A stretch of DNA of 64,000 nt from Endozoicomonas sp965198415. GTDB lineage: Bacteria; Pseudomonadota; Gammaproteobacteria; Pseudomonadales; Endozoicomonadaceae. A program made the translations under genes and the position numbers. Location of the stretch: positions 1,612,001-1,676,000 of the forward strand of contig CBDAPN010000032.1 of assembly GCA_965198415.1 (NCBI GenBank). Direction: 5' to 3'. Positions 42,501 to 51,768 of the stretch are shown in pieces (position 1 is the stretch's first letter; each line of letters begins with the position of its first letter). The notes below the pieces were generated by a model. The model searched no databases and was not told the DNA's origin. It saw only the letters and a list, made by a program, of their open reading frames with translations.

Positions 42501-45500
42501 GCCTTCAGCTCCACCCCACTAACCACCCTGACCAGCGGCTCCGACGCCCTTGATGCCACCAGCGTTAAATTCACCGATATTAGCAGTGCGCTAAATGGTG
42601 TGGTCACTGCACAGGGTGCGCCAGTGGTTTTTACAATCGATGGAAAAAAACTGCTCGGCTCGGTTAACGAAGGCGGTAAAACAAAGACGATTCTTACCTA
42701 TAACCTAGAGGCTATTAAGGTAGGTGAGAAAGATCTGGGTATCAGAGTACATGGTAAGTTGGCACGGCCACTTGACCATCAGGAAGGAACTAAAGGAACC
42801 GACTCCATTACAGTGAATGGCAATGATATTACCATTAAACTGCCGTTTACCTACAACGATATGGATGGCACACCAGCCGACAAGCCCGGCTTAGTCACTG
42901 CGACTATTTTTGATGGCAAACCACCGAGTATTGAGCCTGAGTCGTCTGTGCAGATTTTAGAAACGGGATTTCCGGTAACAGCCGACGGAAAAATAGCAGT
43001 ATCCCCGCATTCTGACCCGATTAAACCAGACACTTGGGGCTTTACCGCCGAGCAGCCCGGGCTCAAAGGACTAAGCGCCAGTGGTAAACCGTTATTGTTT
43101 TCCATCAGAGGCTCAACACTTTCACTGTACACCGAAGATGCCCCCACAAAGCCGGTTCTTACCGTTGCTCTTAATGACCGGCCGAAGAAATCGACCGTTG
43201 CTGAATTAAACTACACTGTCACACAAAATCACCCAGTGGATCATAAAGGGGGCAAATGGTCGGTGAAAGTTGGCGTCTCGGTTGCTGACCAAGATGGAGA
43301 TATCGCCACTCAACAACTGCAAGTAAACATTAAAGATAGGGCTGACAGTATAGAGGTGAAACCTCACGAACGTGAGTTAACCCTTAAAGAGCCAATATAC
43401 CAAAGCACCAAAGCAGAAGAGGGCAAAACTGACGTTACAATTACTTCAACCAGCGATGCCATAACTCGTGTTGCCTTTAAACAACCCGCGCAAAATAGTG
43501 ATGGTTACGCCATTGACGACAGTGGCAATCAATTAAACTCGGATAGACAACCCATTCGATATTTCCCGGTCGGACCCACAACCAACCCCGGTGAAACCTG
43601 GGAAGGGTGGTCAATGAAGGGGGGAACAAAAGCCCGCAAAATTTTCACTCTCACAACAAAGCAGCCCGATGGCACCCCCTTTCAGGTTCCTGCCAAGAGC
43701 AGTGCCACTAAACCGGTGACCATTGTCTGGCATCAATACATCGACCACCTGACCCGCGACGGTAAAAATACGCCTGAACTTGCGGTTACTTACACCTTGC
43801 AGGCAACGGATATTGATGGGACAACCGCCAGCAGTCAGATCACTTTGCAACTGCAAGACGGGGCAGCGGCGGAATTTCCCGAAATAACGCCTATAGAGGT
43901 TACGACCACCGACCCCATCTGGGGCATCACTACGGATACAGCGAAGTTTTCATTCACCCCCGGTTCAGACCGCCCAATTCCTGTTTTTGATCTGAAGACT
44001 ATTAAAGATGAGTTTCAGGAACTGTCATCAAATGGACAAAAGCTCACTCGCTTTAAACTCTCAGGCAAAGAGGACTCCATACTCACTATCAGCACGGCTA
44101 ATCACGTGCGAGTCTTTAAATTATCTATTGATAAAATAAAAACCAATGGCGCAACAATAAAGTTTCAACAACTTAAAAACATTGACCACCCAGATAATAA
44201 AGGCGAAAACAGCGTAAAACTGGATGTACCTCTGCTCTTAAAAGACAGTGATGAAACCTTGGATAGCCCGTCGCTTGAGTTTCATTATACTGTCAAAGAT
44301 ACCGTACCAGTGGCCAAAGACTTCAAGGTTGTTGGCATTGAGGGTCAAACATTAAAAGGTTATTTTTTTGCTCACGTCGATGTAAAAGCCGATGCCAACA
44401 GGGCAGCACTGACTGAAATCACCATCCCCGGCGCAACACCAAAAATTTACACGGTCAGCCAGGGAAAAACGAGTGTGATACCTACAAGTATTGGCAAACT
44501 TCTGGTGACATCGAGCGGACAATGGCAACTAAAAACCAACGCTCATATTGATCACGCCAGCGGCAAGATCGTCAAACTTAAACTGAACTACACTATTCGC
44601 GATGGTGACGGTGATACTGCTAGCGCTCCTTTTGAGTTTGACATAGCAGATAAAGCAGCAACCTTTCAAAACATCAAAAATACCAGCGGCAACGAAGACA
44701 CCAAAGAGCCGATTCCGGTGCAATTTGCCTTGAATCTGGGCGACACGGATCGCAACGAAACCCTCAAAAACATTGTCATTCCCACCAGTGATTTGCAGGG
44801 AGGGCAGCTCACTTTTGCAGGCGAGGCCATAGCAGCGGTGGATGGCCAGATTCAAATTCCTGACGCAGCACTCATTAAAAGCACGGTGAGCGGTAATGTT
44901 GTTTTCACAGCCAAAGACTTGGGTTATTTACCCGGCAAAGATAAATCAGACTACAGCTTCAAAGGCGGCAAAATCACTCTGAACCTGCGCGCTACCGTCA
45001 CGACTAACGACGGAGAACAAACCCCCCAAGCCAAACTTTACATTCACATCAAATGCGTTGCGGATGCGCCGATCTGGCCAGACAAGATTGCTCCGATTAC
45101 CGGCCTGGAAGATAAAATAATTCCCTTCAAACCCGGCGGTAAACTGGTCACTGCATCTTTAAAAGATACTGATGGATCTGAGCTACTGTCGTACAACGCA
45201 AAAGTACTATCTGGCGGCATAAAACTCAGGCTTGCTAATGGCGCAAAAGTAAGTGAAACAAAAGGCCTGACACCTGATCAGTATGAAAAGCTGGCGATCG
45301 CTCCCACGAAAAACTGGAGCGGAATGGGAAAAGTAGAGATCAATGCCGTCGCCACCGAACAGGGCAGAAACTGTACAAAAAAACAAGCCTCCACTCCAAT
45401 GACCTTTACCGTGGGCGTGGCACCGGTGGCGGATAAACCGACCTTAAACGTCTTTCCCACAAGTACCGAAGCTGACTTAACCACACTGTCCGGGCTAGAA

Positions 45501-48500
45501 GATCAGAAGTTTTCTATTGGTGATCACATTTCAACCAAACTGGTGGATAACGATGGCTCAGAAAGCTTATTCCTGAAAATAACACCACTGCTCAGCAGCG
45601 ACGACATTGGCAAGTTATTGATAAAAGACCCTGAAAAACCGCAGGGATTTACTGAGGTACCCAAAAAAGGAGATCACTTTATCGTCGAAGGTGAAAATGT
45701 TCCGAAACTTTTCTATCAGCCTCCAAAAGATCGCAGCTCTGCTAACTTTCCAACACTGAAAATCCAACTGAACGCCATTAGCCGTGAGAGCACACAAGAT
45801 GGTATTGCCCCCGCAAAAGGCAAGGAGCAAGCGACGTCGAACCCAGCCTATATTCAATTTAACCTCAAAGGCGTAGTCGATGAGCCTGTTATCACTCCAA
45901 ATAAAACTTGGCAGATCGACTCAACCGACCGTTTCGTGTTGACGAGCGAGTGGAAAGAAGACATTAAACTACCACTACAATTTTCTTTGAAATCTGGTGA
46001 TATAGACAAATCAGAGAGTTTAAACGTGGTGGTGAAGCTAAACGATCCAAGATTTTTAATACAAGACAACGATGGAAACTGGCCGCCTATTGCAGGCAAA
46101 AACACCTTCCAGATAACGCCAGAAGCAATCAACACCGGTAAATACCTCATAACACCGCCCACAAACTACGCCGGTAAGCCAACACTCACCTTAAAAGTGC
46201 AAGTGACAGAGCTTGACGGCGATAACAAGGCCTTCACTTACACCCTTAAACCAAAATTTTGGCCGGTCATTGATACCACAGACCAAACGCTAACAGCCCC
46301 AATCTATGGCAAAGAGGTACAGGTCGATCTTAGCGGTAACTACATCAACGGCGGTGCAGCATTTTCCTTGCAGGGATTGGTATTAAAAGACAACAAATCT
46401 GAATCCGTAACCGACATCACCCGTGTTGAGCTACCAGACAATGTTAAGTTACTCATCAACGGCAAACTAACCAACAGCGTAGACGGTTCGCTGGCAAAAT
46501 TACTTGGCGGTGCCGCCCAGTTCCAAGCTGCCATGGCCAGTAAGGCGATTAAGATCATCCCCGTTAACGGCGAAGGTAAAATTGATAGCGACTATCCAAC
46601 ACCTACCAGCCGGAACACGGCGTTTTCATACACCGCTAACATACTTGATCAGGAGAACGGCTTAAAACAAGAAGGCACAATCAAAGTTAACGGGAACGTT
46701 CTCTGGACTGGTGAAGTCGATGGCTCCCAGCCACCAGAAAAGCCGTTCAACCCAAAGGAAAATACTCAGGTCTCCATTGATAACCCAGGGCCGGTAACTG
46801 GTAACGATTTTCCACTTCACCCACTTAAGCTCCTCTCCACCGACACCGATGGCAGTGAACAATTAGTTCCCAACCAGCATGAAATAAGAGTGTTTAAAAA
46901 AGGCAGCGATGTAACGAACCCCAGCGCCAAAATCGTCGATGGTTGGTATCTCAAGTCCGACGGTAGCCAGACCGTACTGTTTGATGATGATGCCTGGCTG
47001 GTGCGAGATGGCCCACTAACCGGAGTCTCGGTGCATTTCAACAAAGCGGGGGAATACGTCATTCAGATTAACGGCTTGGTTGAAGACGTTGGTGACCGCG
47101 AAGTTCGCTGGGCGCTGATGAACGTAGCGGTAACTGAAGACTCAGCCAACACAACGCAACCGGTTACTCCTGAAAATGTCGTGGCCTGCCCAGAGAGCAA
47201 TCCGCTCTTAATGAAAGAGGATGAGCGCCTCAAAATACCAGACAACTGCCTTGATATTAGCAAAACCAACACTCAAGCTGATGAAGTTATAAGTTTTAAG
47301 ATCACACCGCGCGACTTCAAAGGCTGGCAACTTCACAATTATACGACTACCTACTGGGAAAGCTCGGTCGCCAACAAAGTACAAAATTCTACATGGATTA
47401 TCGCCCAAGATGATTTCGCCAAACTGGAGTTCATACCACCTAAAGACTTCTCCGGCGAACAAACGTTGCCCTATGAAGTTGTCAAACAAAATACCGAATC
47501 CGGCTTAACCAGTAAAAACCGCTTTACGATGAAGTTTAAGGTTACACCGGTGGTGGAAGATAAAATCTCTATCAGCTCATCAGCCATAACCACGGAGTGG
47601 AAAGACAGTGAAAAGCCTGCTCCGCTAAATCTGGCCATCAAACCAACGGATCAAGATGGCTCTGAAACCCTCGAAACCATTACCTTTAGCCCCCCCAAAG
47701 GTATTGTCATTAAAGGTGAAGGTTTAGAAGGCAATAAAGCAATCCGTGGCGCTACGGAGACGGAAGAACAATTTGAAGCTCGCATTGGCAAGTTTACTTT
47801 CACCGTTGAAAAAGGAGTACAACCCGGAGCCTACAGGCTACCCTTTTCGGTGCAGGTTAAGGACGCAGGAGCGGGAACAACCGACGAAAAGACGTTCAAT
47901 GAGTCTATCCCAATAACGATAAACGTCATTAATAATTGCGCCATACTCAAAACAGCGAATCAATCCGGAACTGAAAATAAAGATATTTTCTTAGCGGATC
48001 TTTATGCCCAACTGAATGACCAGGATGGTTCAGAGGTTTTGTCGGTCAAACTTTCCGGCGTGCCAAACAACACAGTATTAAATGACGCAAGGGGTAAACA
48101 GCTTCCCAATAATGGAGGGGGTGAATGGCAAATACCTGTTAATCTGATTGCCAAAGATACCGGTAAAATAGAGACCATCACACTAAAACCGCCCACCGAT
48201 CGCAGCGGTATCTTTGATCTCACATTAACCGCCTTCAGCCATGAGAAAAGCCTGAGCAATATATGCACCAATGCAAAAAAATTCAAACTAGCCATTGAAC
48301 CGTTGGGCAACCCGGTTACCGTTGATAGGCGACTACCATCGGCCATAAAGATTGATGAAAACAGCGACTGGCGAATTCAAATCGATGCAAAAACCACTGA
48401 CACTTACCATGATGCAAAAGACCTGCCAGAAAGAGTCAAAGCCGTATTCACCATCAACGGGGATGCCTCAATCTTTCCCCGGGAGCCTGACGCAGAAAAG

Positions 48501-49538
48501 CCATCTTTGCATTTACTAACAGGCGGAACGCCAACATTTTTTGAAAAGAAAGGCGACAGTTACACCGCAGTCATCGAATCCAAAGGTTCAGAAATTGAGG
48601 GATTTATTTTCAACCCGGGGGATGGGCACGGCAAGCTCATATTGCAACTAAGCGTACGCTCGGTAGATGAGGCTATCGGATTGAAAACCGCCCTCGGCCC
48701 GGAAATAAACATGAGCACTAATGTAACAGTAGTGCCCAAAAGTGACCCACCCACTGTTAAAGTTATTGAAAAAACACTCTCTGGCAACAGCAACACCCCC
48801 ATAGCTCTGGATATTACGGCGAATGTTGTTAACCCTGCATTAAAAGTCAGAACCCCAATGGGTACTGAGCTATACGCACAAATTCAGGGATTACCGCCAT
48901 CAGCAACATTAACAAACAGCGCTGGTGAGCCGGTAGGAACAAAACTGGTCGATGGTAGTATTGGCCTGAAGGTAGCACAGTTAACCGGCCTCAAACTGAT
49001 AGACACACAAAAAGGGACGTATGATTTAACCGTGCGTGCTGTGTCCGATGTAGGCGACGGCTCACCTAAAATGAGTGCTCCAGTGACGATTCCCGTCACC
49101 ATTAACGAAGCACCACTAAATGATTTCAGCGTAACTCCACCACTGATCGGTGAGGAGTTAGTTTCTATAGCCAGTATTGCGGCCCATACCCCCAACCACG
49201 ATCAGGAAAGTTCACCACAGCCGTACATTGTTCATAAGCAAAATGGCGACCAACCAAGCGTTGACCTCATTGACCTTGCTGCCATTGAGCAAAACACGAC
49301 CAACACGATAGAGCTTGCAGAGGCAAACGATATAATTGCGTCGCTAGAACATCATGAAACCATCCAATTGGACGACACTGAATTAACAATAACGAATGAC
49401 ACTTATGAAAATCAGCATACCGAAAGCCTCACACCAGAACTGCTTATTAGCTTTAATGGTAATGAGAGCATCATAAACAATACCGATCATCAACTGTACG
49501 ATTACACGGATTTGACCGGCAGGAGCTTCGTTATTTGA
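39522..49538 (+). CDS. giant LapA-like repeat adhesin (3338 residues)
   Basis: A giant surface protein candidate. Residues 1-60 (SGIVWKLDKNNQRHLVYKGE, LEAGDRLELDTNADVQV) resemble the N-terminal retention module of LapA-type adhesins, and a di-alanine occurs at 140-141 (DDTAAI), where LapG-type proteases cut related proteins. Two bacterial Ig-like domains follow at about 150-245 and 245-340. Cadherin/VCBS-like modules run through the rest, seen as DTDGDSAS...VLDGTPP near 672, DQDGD near 1253, DGDGD near 1692, and DxDGSExL near 1881, 2008, 2439, 2709 and 2832, probable calcium sites. There is no Sec signal, no RTX nonapeptide block and no LPXTG; the acidic C-terminus may hold an uncleaved type I signal. 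The TolC gene upstream supports type I export. Family is certain only at the level of repeat adhesin. Confidence 0.82.
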   Translation: MNRIILVSHTSVVANVSGIVWKLDKNNQRHLVYKGEVLEAGDRLELDTNADVQVQSFEPPQRIPITAPQLRVAPTVQRASRRSGQNKGKSESLVATEAEELFTPSITPEAGFPTAFTRTPAPKFTKYSGINKNTFFDDTAAITIKTPITPDNIVNLKESGSLPLSGTVKDIEPSRPIILTLTDSAGNTVQVNTNVDASGNRWSATITDLKKKGLVDGPVELTANSSDFAGNKATAKTTFTLDTVTEVTLELAPQSQCAEQPSNHLTKDTKPKIKGTGEPNSTILLTVDGENYSTRVDPKGQWSLQISKALADGKYQLQANITDTAGNTANAALDLTIDTKAGLWINDIDSFKNAKLEIKGTTTDIENDQLVKISIQDLNSGIPASSATYSAKVNNDAWGLLPQSMPFSPVNAYEISAKSEDLACNIAKDYLPLIGNPKQTEINEKGGLGITYTVDPIASVETKLTFTNELISSMPKGVVAIDGGKTFPLSWRLDSPQQLQGIYDNTKKAITVNLPNNGGEKATVTLHQPLKHADDVINLDIPYQKALLSNTHKKYHYSQAAIPITVIDDKPILTDHKAVEVIEGKQVNSNKNGKLFQPENLGADGGKLTSINGTPLSAENEVTLKTGGVYHKFDGKYGTLFVTPNGSWIYAAKPDQKHPASGKLREDFKFTVTDTDGDSASAKIAFDVLDGTPPSISTVDGININQDCEAISAPATFVEPIKVIKGSDTIKQLQFDIEATKTAIIQSLQGKNLNSAGEPLQLDALNPEAKDQRFTLKTTSGKPVVTISLTDAKTTDEGDLNVKLQVALYTNLEYFGDNPAAIPVVLKASDADISSASHTVTVSVRQGNFSLKDDSATVPEGNELTGNLLANVRPCLSPLKVASVLVDPALVNNTALAAKPRVEFEIGNDPLKVLMVNSELTIDSKGNYSFKAKDSLDSTTPSRVSFEYKVEDTSGNTQKGTFKANIEDGDPPAGGETLSVEITEKDLAAGSYPAFSSTPLTTLTSGSDALDATSVKFTDISSALNGVVTAQGAPVVFTIDGKKLLGSVNEGGKTKTILTYNLEAIKVGEKDLGIRVHGKLARPLDHQEGTKGTDSITVNGNDITIKLPFTYNDMDGTPADKPGLVTATIFDGKPPSIEPESSVQILETGFPVTADGKIAVSPHSDPIKPDTWGFTAEQPGLKGLSASGKPLLFSIRGSTLSLYTEDAPTKPVLTVALNDRPKKSTVAELNYTVTQNHPVDHKGGKWSVKVGVSVADQDGDIATQQLQVNIKDRADSIEVKPHERELTLKEPIYQSTKAEEGKTDVTITSTSDAITRVAFKQPAQNSDGYAIDDSGNQLNSDRQPIRYFPVGPTTNPGETWEGWSMKGGTKARKIFTLTTKQPDGTPFQVPAKSSATKPVTIVWHQYIDHLTRDGKNTPELAVTYTLQATDIDGTTASSQITLQLQDGAAAEFPEITPIEVTTTDPIWGITTDTAKFSFTPGSDRPIPVFDLKTIKDEFQELSSNGQKLTRFKLSGKEDSILTISTANHVRVFKLSIDKIKTNGATIKFQQLKNIDHPDNKGENSVKLDVPLLLKDSDETLDSPSLEFHYTVKDTVPVAKDFKVVGIEGQTLKGYFFAHVDVKADANRAALTEITIPGATPKIYTVSQGKTSVIPTSIGKLLVTSSGQWQLKTNAHIDHASGKIVKLKLNYTIRDGDGDTASAPFEFDIADKAATFQNIKNTSGNEDTKEPIPVQFALNLGDTDRNETLKNIVIPTSDLQGGQLTFAGEAIAAVDGQIQIPDAALIKSTVSGNVVFTAKDLGYLPGKDKSDYSFKGGKITLNLRATVTTNDGEQTPQAKLYIHIKCVADAPIWPDKIAPITGLEDKIIPFKPGGKLVTASLKDTDGSELLSYNAKVLSGGIKLRLANGAKVSETKGLTPDQYEKLAIAPTKNWSGMGKVEINAVATEQGRNCTKKQASTPMTFTVGVAPVADKPTLNVFPTSTEADLTTLSGLEDQKFSIGDHISTKLVDNDGSESLFLKITPLLSSDDIGKLLIKDPEKPQGFTEVPKKGDHFIVEGENVPKLFYQPPKDRSSANFPTLKIQLNAISRESTQDGIAPAKGKEQATSNPAYIQFNLKGVVDEPVITPNKTWQIDSTDRFVLTSEWKEDIKLPLQFSLKSGDIDKSESLNVVVKLNDPRFLIQDNDGNWPPIAGKNTFQITPEAINTGKYLITPPTNYAGKPTLTLKVQVTELDGDNKAFTYTLKPKFWPVIDTTDQTLTAPIYGKEVQVDLSGNYINGGAAFSLQGLVLKDNKSESVTDITRVELPDNVKLLINGKLTNSVDGSLAKLLGGAAQFQAAMASKAIKIIPVNGEGKIDSDYPTPTSRNTAFSYTANILDQENGLKQEGTIKVNGNVLWTGEVDGSQPPEKPFNPKENTQVSIDNPGPVTGNDFPLHPLKLLSTDTDGSEQLVPNQHEIRVFKKGSDVTNPSAKIVDGWYLKSDGSQTVLFDDDAWLVRDGPLTGVSVHFNKAGEYVIQINGLVEDVGDREVRWALMNVAVTEDSANTTQPVTPENVVACPESNPLLMKEDERLKIPDNCLDISKTNTQADEVISFKITPRDFKGWQLHNYTTTYWESSVANKVQNSTWIIAQDDFAKLEFIPPKDFSGEQTLPYEVVKQNTESGLTSKNRFTMKFKVTPVVEDKISISSSAITTEWKDSEKPAPLNLAIKPTDQDGSETLETITFSPPKGIVIKGEGLEGNKAIRGATETEEQFEARIGKFTFTVEKGVQPGAYRLPFSVQVKDAGAGTTDEKTFNESIPITINVINNCAILKTANQSGTENKDIFLADLYAQLNDQDGSEVLSVKLSGVPNNTVLNDARGKQLPNNGGGEWQIPVNLIAKDTGKIETITLKPPTDRSGIFDLTLTAFSHEKSLSNICTNAKKFKLAIEPLGNPVTVDRRLPSAIKIDENSDWRIQIDAKTTDTYHDAKDLPERVKAVFTINGDASIFPREPDAEKPSLHLLTGGTPTFFEKKGDSYTAVIESKGSEIEGFIFNPGDGHGKLILQLSVRSVDEAIGLKTALGPEINMSTNVTVVPKSDPPTVKVIEKTLSGNSNTPIALDITANVVNPALKVRTPMGTELYAQIQGLPPSATLTNSAGEPVGTKLVDGSIGLKVAQLTGLKLIDTQKGTYDLTVRAVSDVGDGSPKMSAPVTIPVTINEAPLNDFSVTPPLIGEELVSIASIAAHTPNHDQESSPQPYIVHKQNGDQPSVDLIDLAAIEQNTTNTIELAEANDIIASLEHHETIQLDDTELTITNDTYENQHTESLTPELLISFNGNESIINNTDHQLYDYTDLTGRSFVI

Positions 49539-49599
49539 CTTAAAAGCCAATAGCGAACCAACAACAAATTGCCCGGAAACATTTACCAGATTGTGCCGG

Positions 49600-49646
49600 C
49601 AGCGTGGAATTCTATGAAATCATTTTTCATAGCACCACGCTGATTT
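49600..49646. terminator. long hairpin at the end of the adhesin gene
   Basis: Two nested perfect stems, CAGCGTGG/CCACGCTG (8 bp) and TATGAAA/TTTCATA (7 bp), end in ATTTTC on the plus strand. It sits between the convergent adhesin gene and the 366-residue gene. Confidence 0.8.
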
Positions 49647-50747
49647 TCAGTATCGTTCGTACCTTGAGTGTTTAAAATCGAATAGTAAACAATCCTGCGA
49701 TTTTTCTGGGTCTGCTACATCCTGAACCAAAACCACTTCTAGTTGTGGAAGGCTGGGCTGGTCGGTTTTTATACTGTATCCAAGGCAGACAATAATATTG
49801 AGGCTTTTTGAGGCTATTACTGTATTTCTCAAATCAATCAGATTAATACAGGGTTCATAACTGATTTTAACCAGAATATTTTCATATTCTTCTCTACTGA
49901 CTATTTGAGTGTTTATAAACTTCTGCTGAAGATTCCCGGGTATAAAAATATTGTATTGATCTTGTTTATTCTCACCTGAGGAACACTCTGCCGATGGCAT
50001 ACTAAAAGTGCCAATAGTTGGTTGGTCAGAGTTCTTGTATTTTTCTTGAAAATATTCAACATAATCTTGAATGACTCGTGATGCTATTTCATAGTGTAGA
50101 ACTACAGCACCCTGATGACAAAAAGAAAGCAACCGATCTCGATGGAAGTTGATGGAACTTTCATTGAGTTTTCTTTCCGCTAAAAGCTGCTCAATCTCTG
50201 AAAATAGGCGGTTACATGCATTGTTAATTTCTTCTTTTGAGTTGTACCTTTTTTTTGGCGCCGCAAGGTTATTATCCGTATCAATGATCACATCGCACTT
50301 ATGGTCATCCTGTAGTACTAACTTAACATAATTTCGCTCAATATCACTAAAAAGCTGATCCCTCAAACTATCTTCATTGACATTATTCTTTGTAAGATCG
50401 CTGTACATATTGGCGAAGATTGAATCTATTTCTTTCTGAACGTTATTTATTATAGATTCATCCTTATATTGCTCTAATAGATTCAAATTCTTAAATCGTT
50501 CTACAACATCAGAAGATATGACTGGTTCCTCACAACTGACAAATCGGTTGCTTAGTGCGGTAGAAAACTTATTAACTGAATAAACAAACCAGTCTTTGAG
50601 GCGGGTAAGAACATCGGGCTGAGCAGGGTGTACCCTCCTTGAGCCACAAGAGGCTGCTTGATGCTTTGGTGGATTTTTGCTTGCATCCATGATTATTCTT
50701 GATGAATCAGCAGTGATAGAAGTTTCTTTTAGCATAATTGGGTCCAT
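49647..50747 (-). CDS. hypothetical protein, effector-like
   Basis: A 366-residue protein I cannot assign. It has no signal peptide, no clear membrane helix and no recognised catalytic motif. The first 50 residues are Ser/Thr/Pro-rich and disordered in character (ETSITADSSRIIMDASKNPP), followed by mainly helical, charged sequence and a more beta-like C-terminus (ILVKISYEPCINLIDLRNTV). It is more AT-rich than the flanking housekeeping genes. Two starts are possible: ATG at 50747, with GGAG almost touching it, and ATG at 50735, with the same GGAG 13 bases away; neither spacing is ideal. The N-terminus and composition would suit a type III or IV secreted protein, but no secretion genes are nearby. 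Confidence 0.6.
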   Translation of the reverse strand: MDPIMLKETSITADSSRIIMDASKNPPKHQAASCGSRRVHPAQPDVLTRLKDWFVYSVNKFSTALSNRFVSCEEPVISSDVVERFKNLNLLEQYKDESIINNVQKEIDSIFANMYSDLTKNNVNEDSLRDQLFSDIERNYVKLVLQDDHKCDVIIDTDNNLAAPKKRYNSKEEINNACNRLFSEIEQLLAERKLNESSINFHRDRLLSFCHQGAVVLHYEIASRVIQDYVEYFQEKYKNSDQPTIGTFSMPSAECSSGENKQDQYNIFIPGNLQQKFINTQIVSREEYENILVKISYEPCINLIDLRNTVIASKSLNIIVCLGYSIKTDQPSLPQLEVVLVQDVADPEKSQDCLLFDFKHSRYERY

Positions 50748-51060
50748 ACTCCGGGCTGAATTTTATTGATAAGTAATAGTAGTTGATAGGTTAAATTTAT
50801 TCCTTTTTGAAGATAATTTTTTTCAGAGTCATGTGCTTCATTGCAATTAACCATTGTCTTTACTGCATACCAAAACGAAACGGCTGCGGTTTTCTGAAAA
50901 TCGCCAGTTAGTAAAGGAGGTCGTTTAATCGTTAGATGACAGAAAAGAAAGGCTGCACTAGAAGAAAAAAACACACTAAAACAGATCGTTCAGTACACAG
51001 GCTCATGAACAATAAATAAGCAGAATACAGTTCCCGATTCTGCTTATTCTCAGCGGTGAT
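50748..51060. other. spacer upstream of the 366-residue gene
   Basis: 313 bp between two leftward genes. It contains an 81-codon open frame on the minus strand (50729-50974) that overlaps the next gene and looks non-coding. A short inverted repeat (CAGAATACAG ... CTGCTTATTCT region near 51021-51050) lies just past the Host_attach stop and may be a terminator. No other feature was seen. Confidence 0.35.
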
Positions 51061-51495
51061 TCAGTGAAGCCGGGTTAGACGGGCAAGTAATTGCTCCGGC
51101 ATCTCATGAACCAGATCCTTGTTAATATGCTCACCCTGAGGAATATTCTTGGATATAGAGGGCAGTATTTCACCCAACAGTTTTGGCGGCGCGCAGATTC
51201 GCAGGGTCGCAAACTGATGCAGCTTGTAAGCGTGATTGATGGAGTTAGCAATCATGCGCGCAAAACTTACTGACTCATTAGCTTTTGGTGAGTTGTCTGT
51301 ACCCATCATATGAGCATTACCAGTGCCAGCAGAGCCCACGGAACGACCCGGGCTTGAAGTTACAAAGTCATTACGGTGCCATCTGCCTTCTTGGTGATCA
51401 ATCTCATCCACTATATCCAGCGTTTTTTTTCCTTTGTCAAAATGATATATCTTCGCCTGACTGTTATCAGCCACAAGAACCCAGAATGATGCCAT
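51061..51495 (-). CDS. Host_attach-family protein
   Basis: A 144-residue cytosolic protein matching the family named for an Agrobacterium gene required for host-cell attachment. Visible: SFWVLVADNSQAKIYHFDKG at the start (a conserved VLVAD..RARI-like strand), then DFVTSSPGRSVGSAGTG, and the end region ATLRICAPPKLLGEILPSI, LVHEMPEQLLARL. The ATG at 51495 is preferred over the TTG-type start five codons upstream because GAGGTG lies about eight bases before it. The biochemical role of the family is not established; the name should not be read as proof of host contact. Confidence 0.85.
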   Translation of the reverse strand: MASFWVLVADNSQAKIYHFDKGKKTLDIVDEIDHQEGRWHRNDFVTSSPGRSVGSAGTGNAHMMGTDNSPKANESVSFARMIANSINHAYKLHQFATLRICAPPKLLGEILPSISKNIPQGEHINKDLVHEMPEQLLARLTRLH

Positions 51496-51768
51496 TAGCG
51501 CGCACCTCATATACGACTAAGGGAGTACAACAATACAGCAAATGATAGATCAAGATCTCCGGTAATGCCCAACCCTGCTCGATATTGTTAACTACTTTTA
51601 ACATCTGTAGATAAGGACATGACACGTTGCATTGGCAAAAAAAAGGTGGTTTTATTGGGCACAACGTTTCATTAGAAACGATAACAATACCTTCAATTAA
51701 TGACTGTTGTGGTGTTAATGCCGAGTTATTCGCAACAGTAAAATACACTCAATAGGGAAGTGTTAAAA

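Noticed and set aside
39522..49538. Possible RTX toxin or autotransporter identity for the giant protein.
   Set aside because: No GGxGxDxLx nonapeptide block, no Sec signal peptide, no C-terminal beta-barrel pattern and no LPXTG were seen. The retention-module-like N-terminus and the upstream TolC gene favour a type I secreted adhesin.
50729..50974. An 81-codon minus-strand frame before the 366-residue gene, considered as a small chaperone gene.
   Set aside because: It overlaps the next start out of frame, has no ribosome binding site, and its sequence is not acidic as secretion chaperones are.
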